A program made the translations under genes and the position numbers. DNA of 64,000 nt from Desulfobulbaceae bacterium (GTDB taxonomy: Bacteria > Desulfobacterota > Desulfobulbia > Desulfobulbales > SURF-16): NCBI GenBank assembly GCA_020444175.1, contig JAHLLM010000021.1:24912-88911 (forward strand). The letters run 5' to 3'. The notes under the pieces are model-generated. The model was not told the DNA's origin. It worked only from the letters and a program-made list of their open reading frames with translations, and did not search any database. Each line of letters opens with the position of its first letter. Positions within the stretch are counted from its first letter, which is position 1. Below are positions 63,864 to 64,000 of the stretch, in pieces.

Positions 63864-64000
63864 ATGACTAAAAAAAATGGTAACTATTCAGCTGCACCTC
63901 ATCTTTGAACGATCAGGCCTGCTCACATAGACGGGCTATAGCCTTGCAGGCCTGCTTGTCCAAATCTAAGGCACATCTGAATAGACTTCTGAGTTGTTCC
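63864..64000. repeat. Short dispersed element with GGTAACTATTCAGCT end (copy 2), window end
   Basis: GGTAACTATTCAGCT at 63879-63893 is identical to 12210-12224. CTGAATAG near 63977 is an inverted counterpart, giving an element of about 105 bases just after the last giant gene. Nothing else is seen before the window ends. Confidence 0.5.

Overview
The window looks like a chromosomal segment of a Gram-negative, probably sulfate-reducing-type Desulfobacterota (Desulfobulbales-like) genome. This is inferred, not proven. The basis is an outer-membrane two-partner secretion (TPS) operon, a GAVWLLGAG-type C-terminal sorting signal, a stand-alone IMP cyclohydrolase, an FmdB zinc ribbon, an ADP-forming acyl-CoA synthetase, and several hairpin-forming dispersed repeats. 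I saw no rRNA, tRNA, CRISPR array or transposase. All assignments come from reading motifs by eye; no database search was run.

Layout. 1-8.9 kb (minus strand) is a TPS operon: an FKBP/SlyD-like probable lipoprotein, then the TpsB transporter, then a giant TpsA adhesin that runs off the left edge. 9.0-11.2 kb (minus) is a pair of exported proteins, a PEP-CTERM-type surface protein followed by a PstS-like binding protein, closed by a terminator. 11.3-13.3 kb is repeat-rich and holds a YezD-like small protein and a tiny exported protein with one CxxCH motif. 13.35-16.1 kb is a chemoreceptor with tandem HAMP-like units, convergent with folE2. 17.3-20 kb holds hslR, purH (cyclohydrolase part only), purN and pyrR. 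20.1-23.7 kb is a degenerate histidine-kinase-like protein translationally coupled to a U32 peptidase/RNA hydroxylase. 24-29.6 kb carries a small exported protein, a diadenylate cyclase, a TauE/SafE exporter, topB and a DUF2293 gene.

29.6-34.4 kb is AT-richer and sparsely coded, and looks accessory: a methyltransferase, a QueG-like double [4Fe-4S] protein, a cytosolic protein with a toxin-deamidase-like Cys/His pair, and trmO. 34.4-38.4 kb is a two-gene acyl-CoA operon (ADP-forming synthetase, then a CoA-transferase fused to a GNAT acetyltransferase). 38.5-44 kb holds fmdB, a membrane protein, vanZ, a SEC-C protein and a class A penicillin-binding protein.

44.3-63.9 kb (plus) is the most unusual part. 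A membrane-anchored zinc-ribbon/pentapeptide-repeat protein is followed by three very large exported proteins of about 2180, 2108 and 1086 residues. The first combines a beta-propeller, Ig-like and HYR domains, a metzincin-type protease motif and a dockerin-like tail. The second has no recognised family overall and contains about 500 residues of predicted helix. The third has fibronectin-like domains. Together they look like a surface or extracellular assembly and are the best candidate here for an undescribed system.

Several families of short hairpin-forming repeats are scattered between genes. One, with four copies, encodes a conserved DHPPTQYQ peptide core in all or part of each copy. Start codons were chosen mainly from Shine-Dalgarno spacing and family length.
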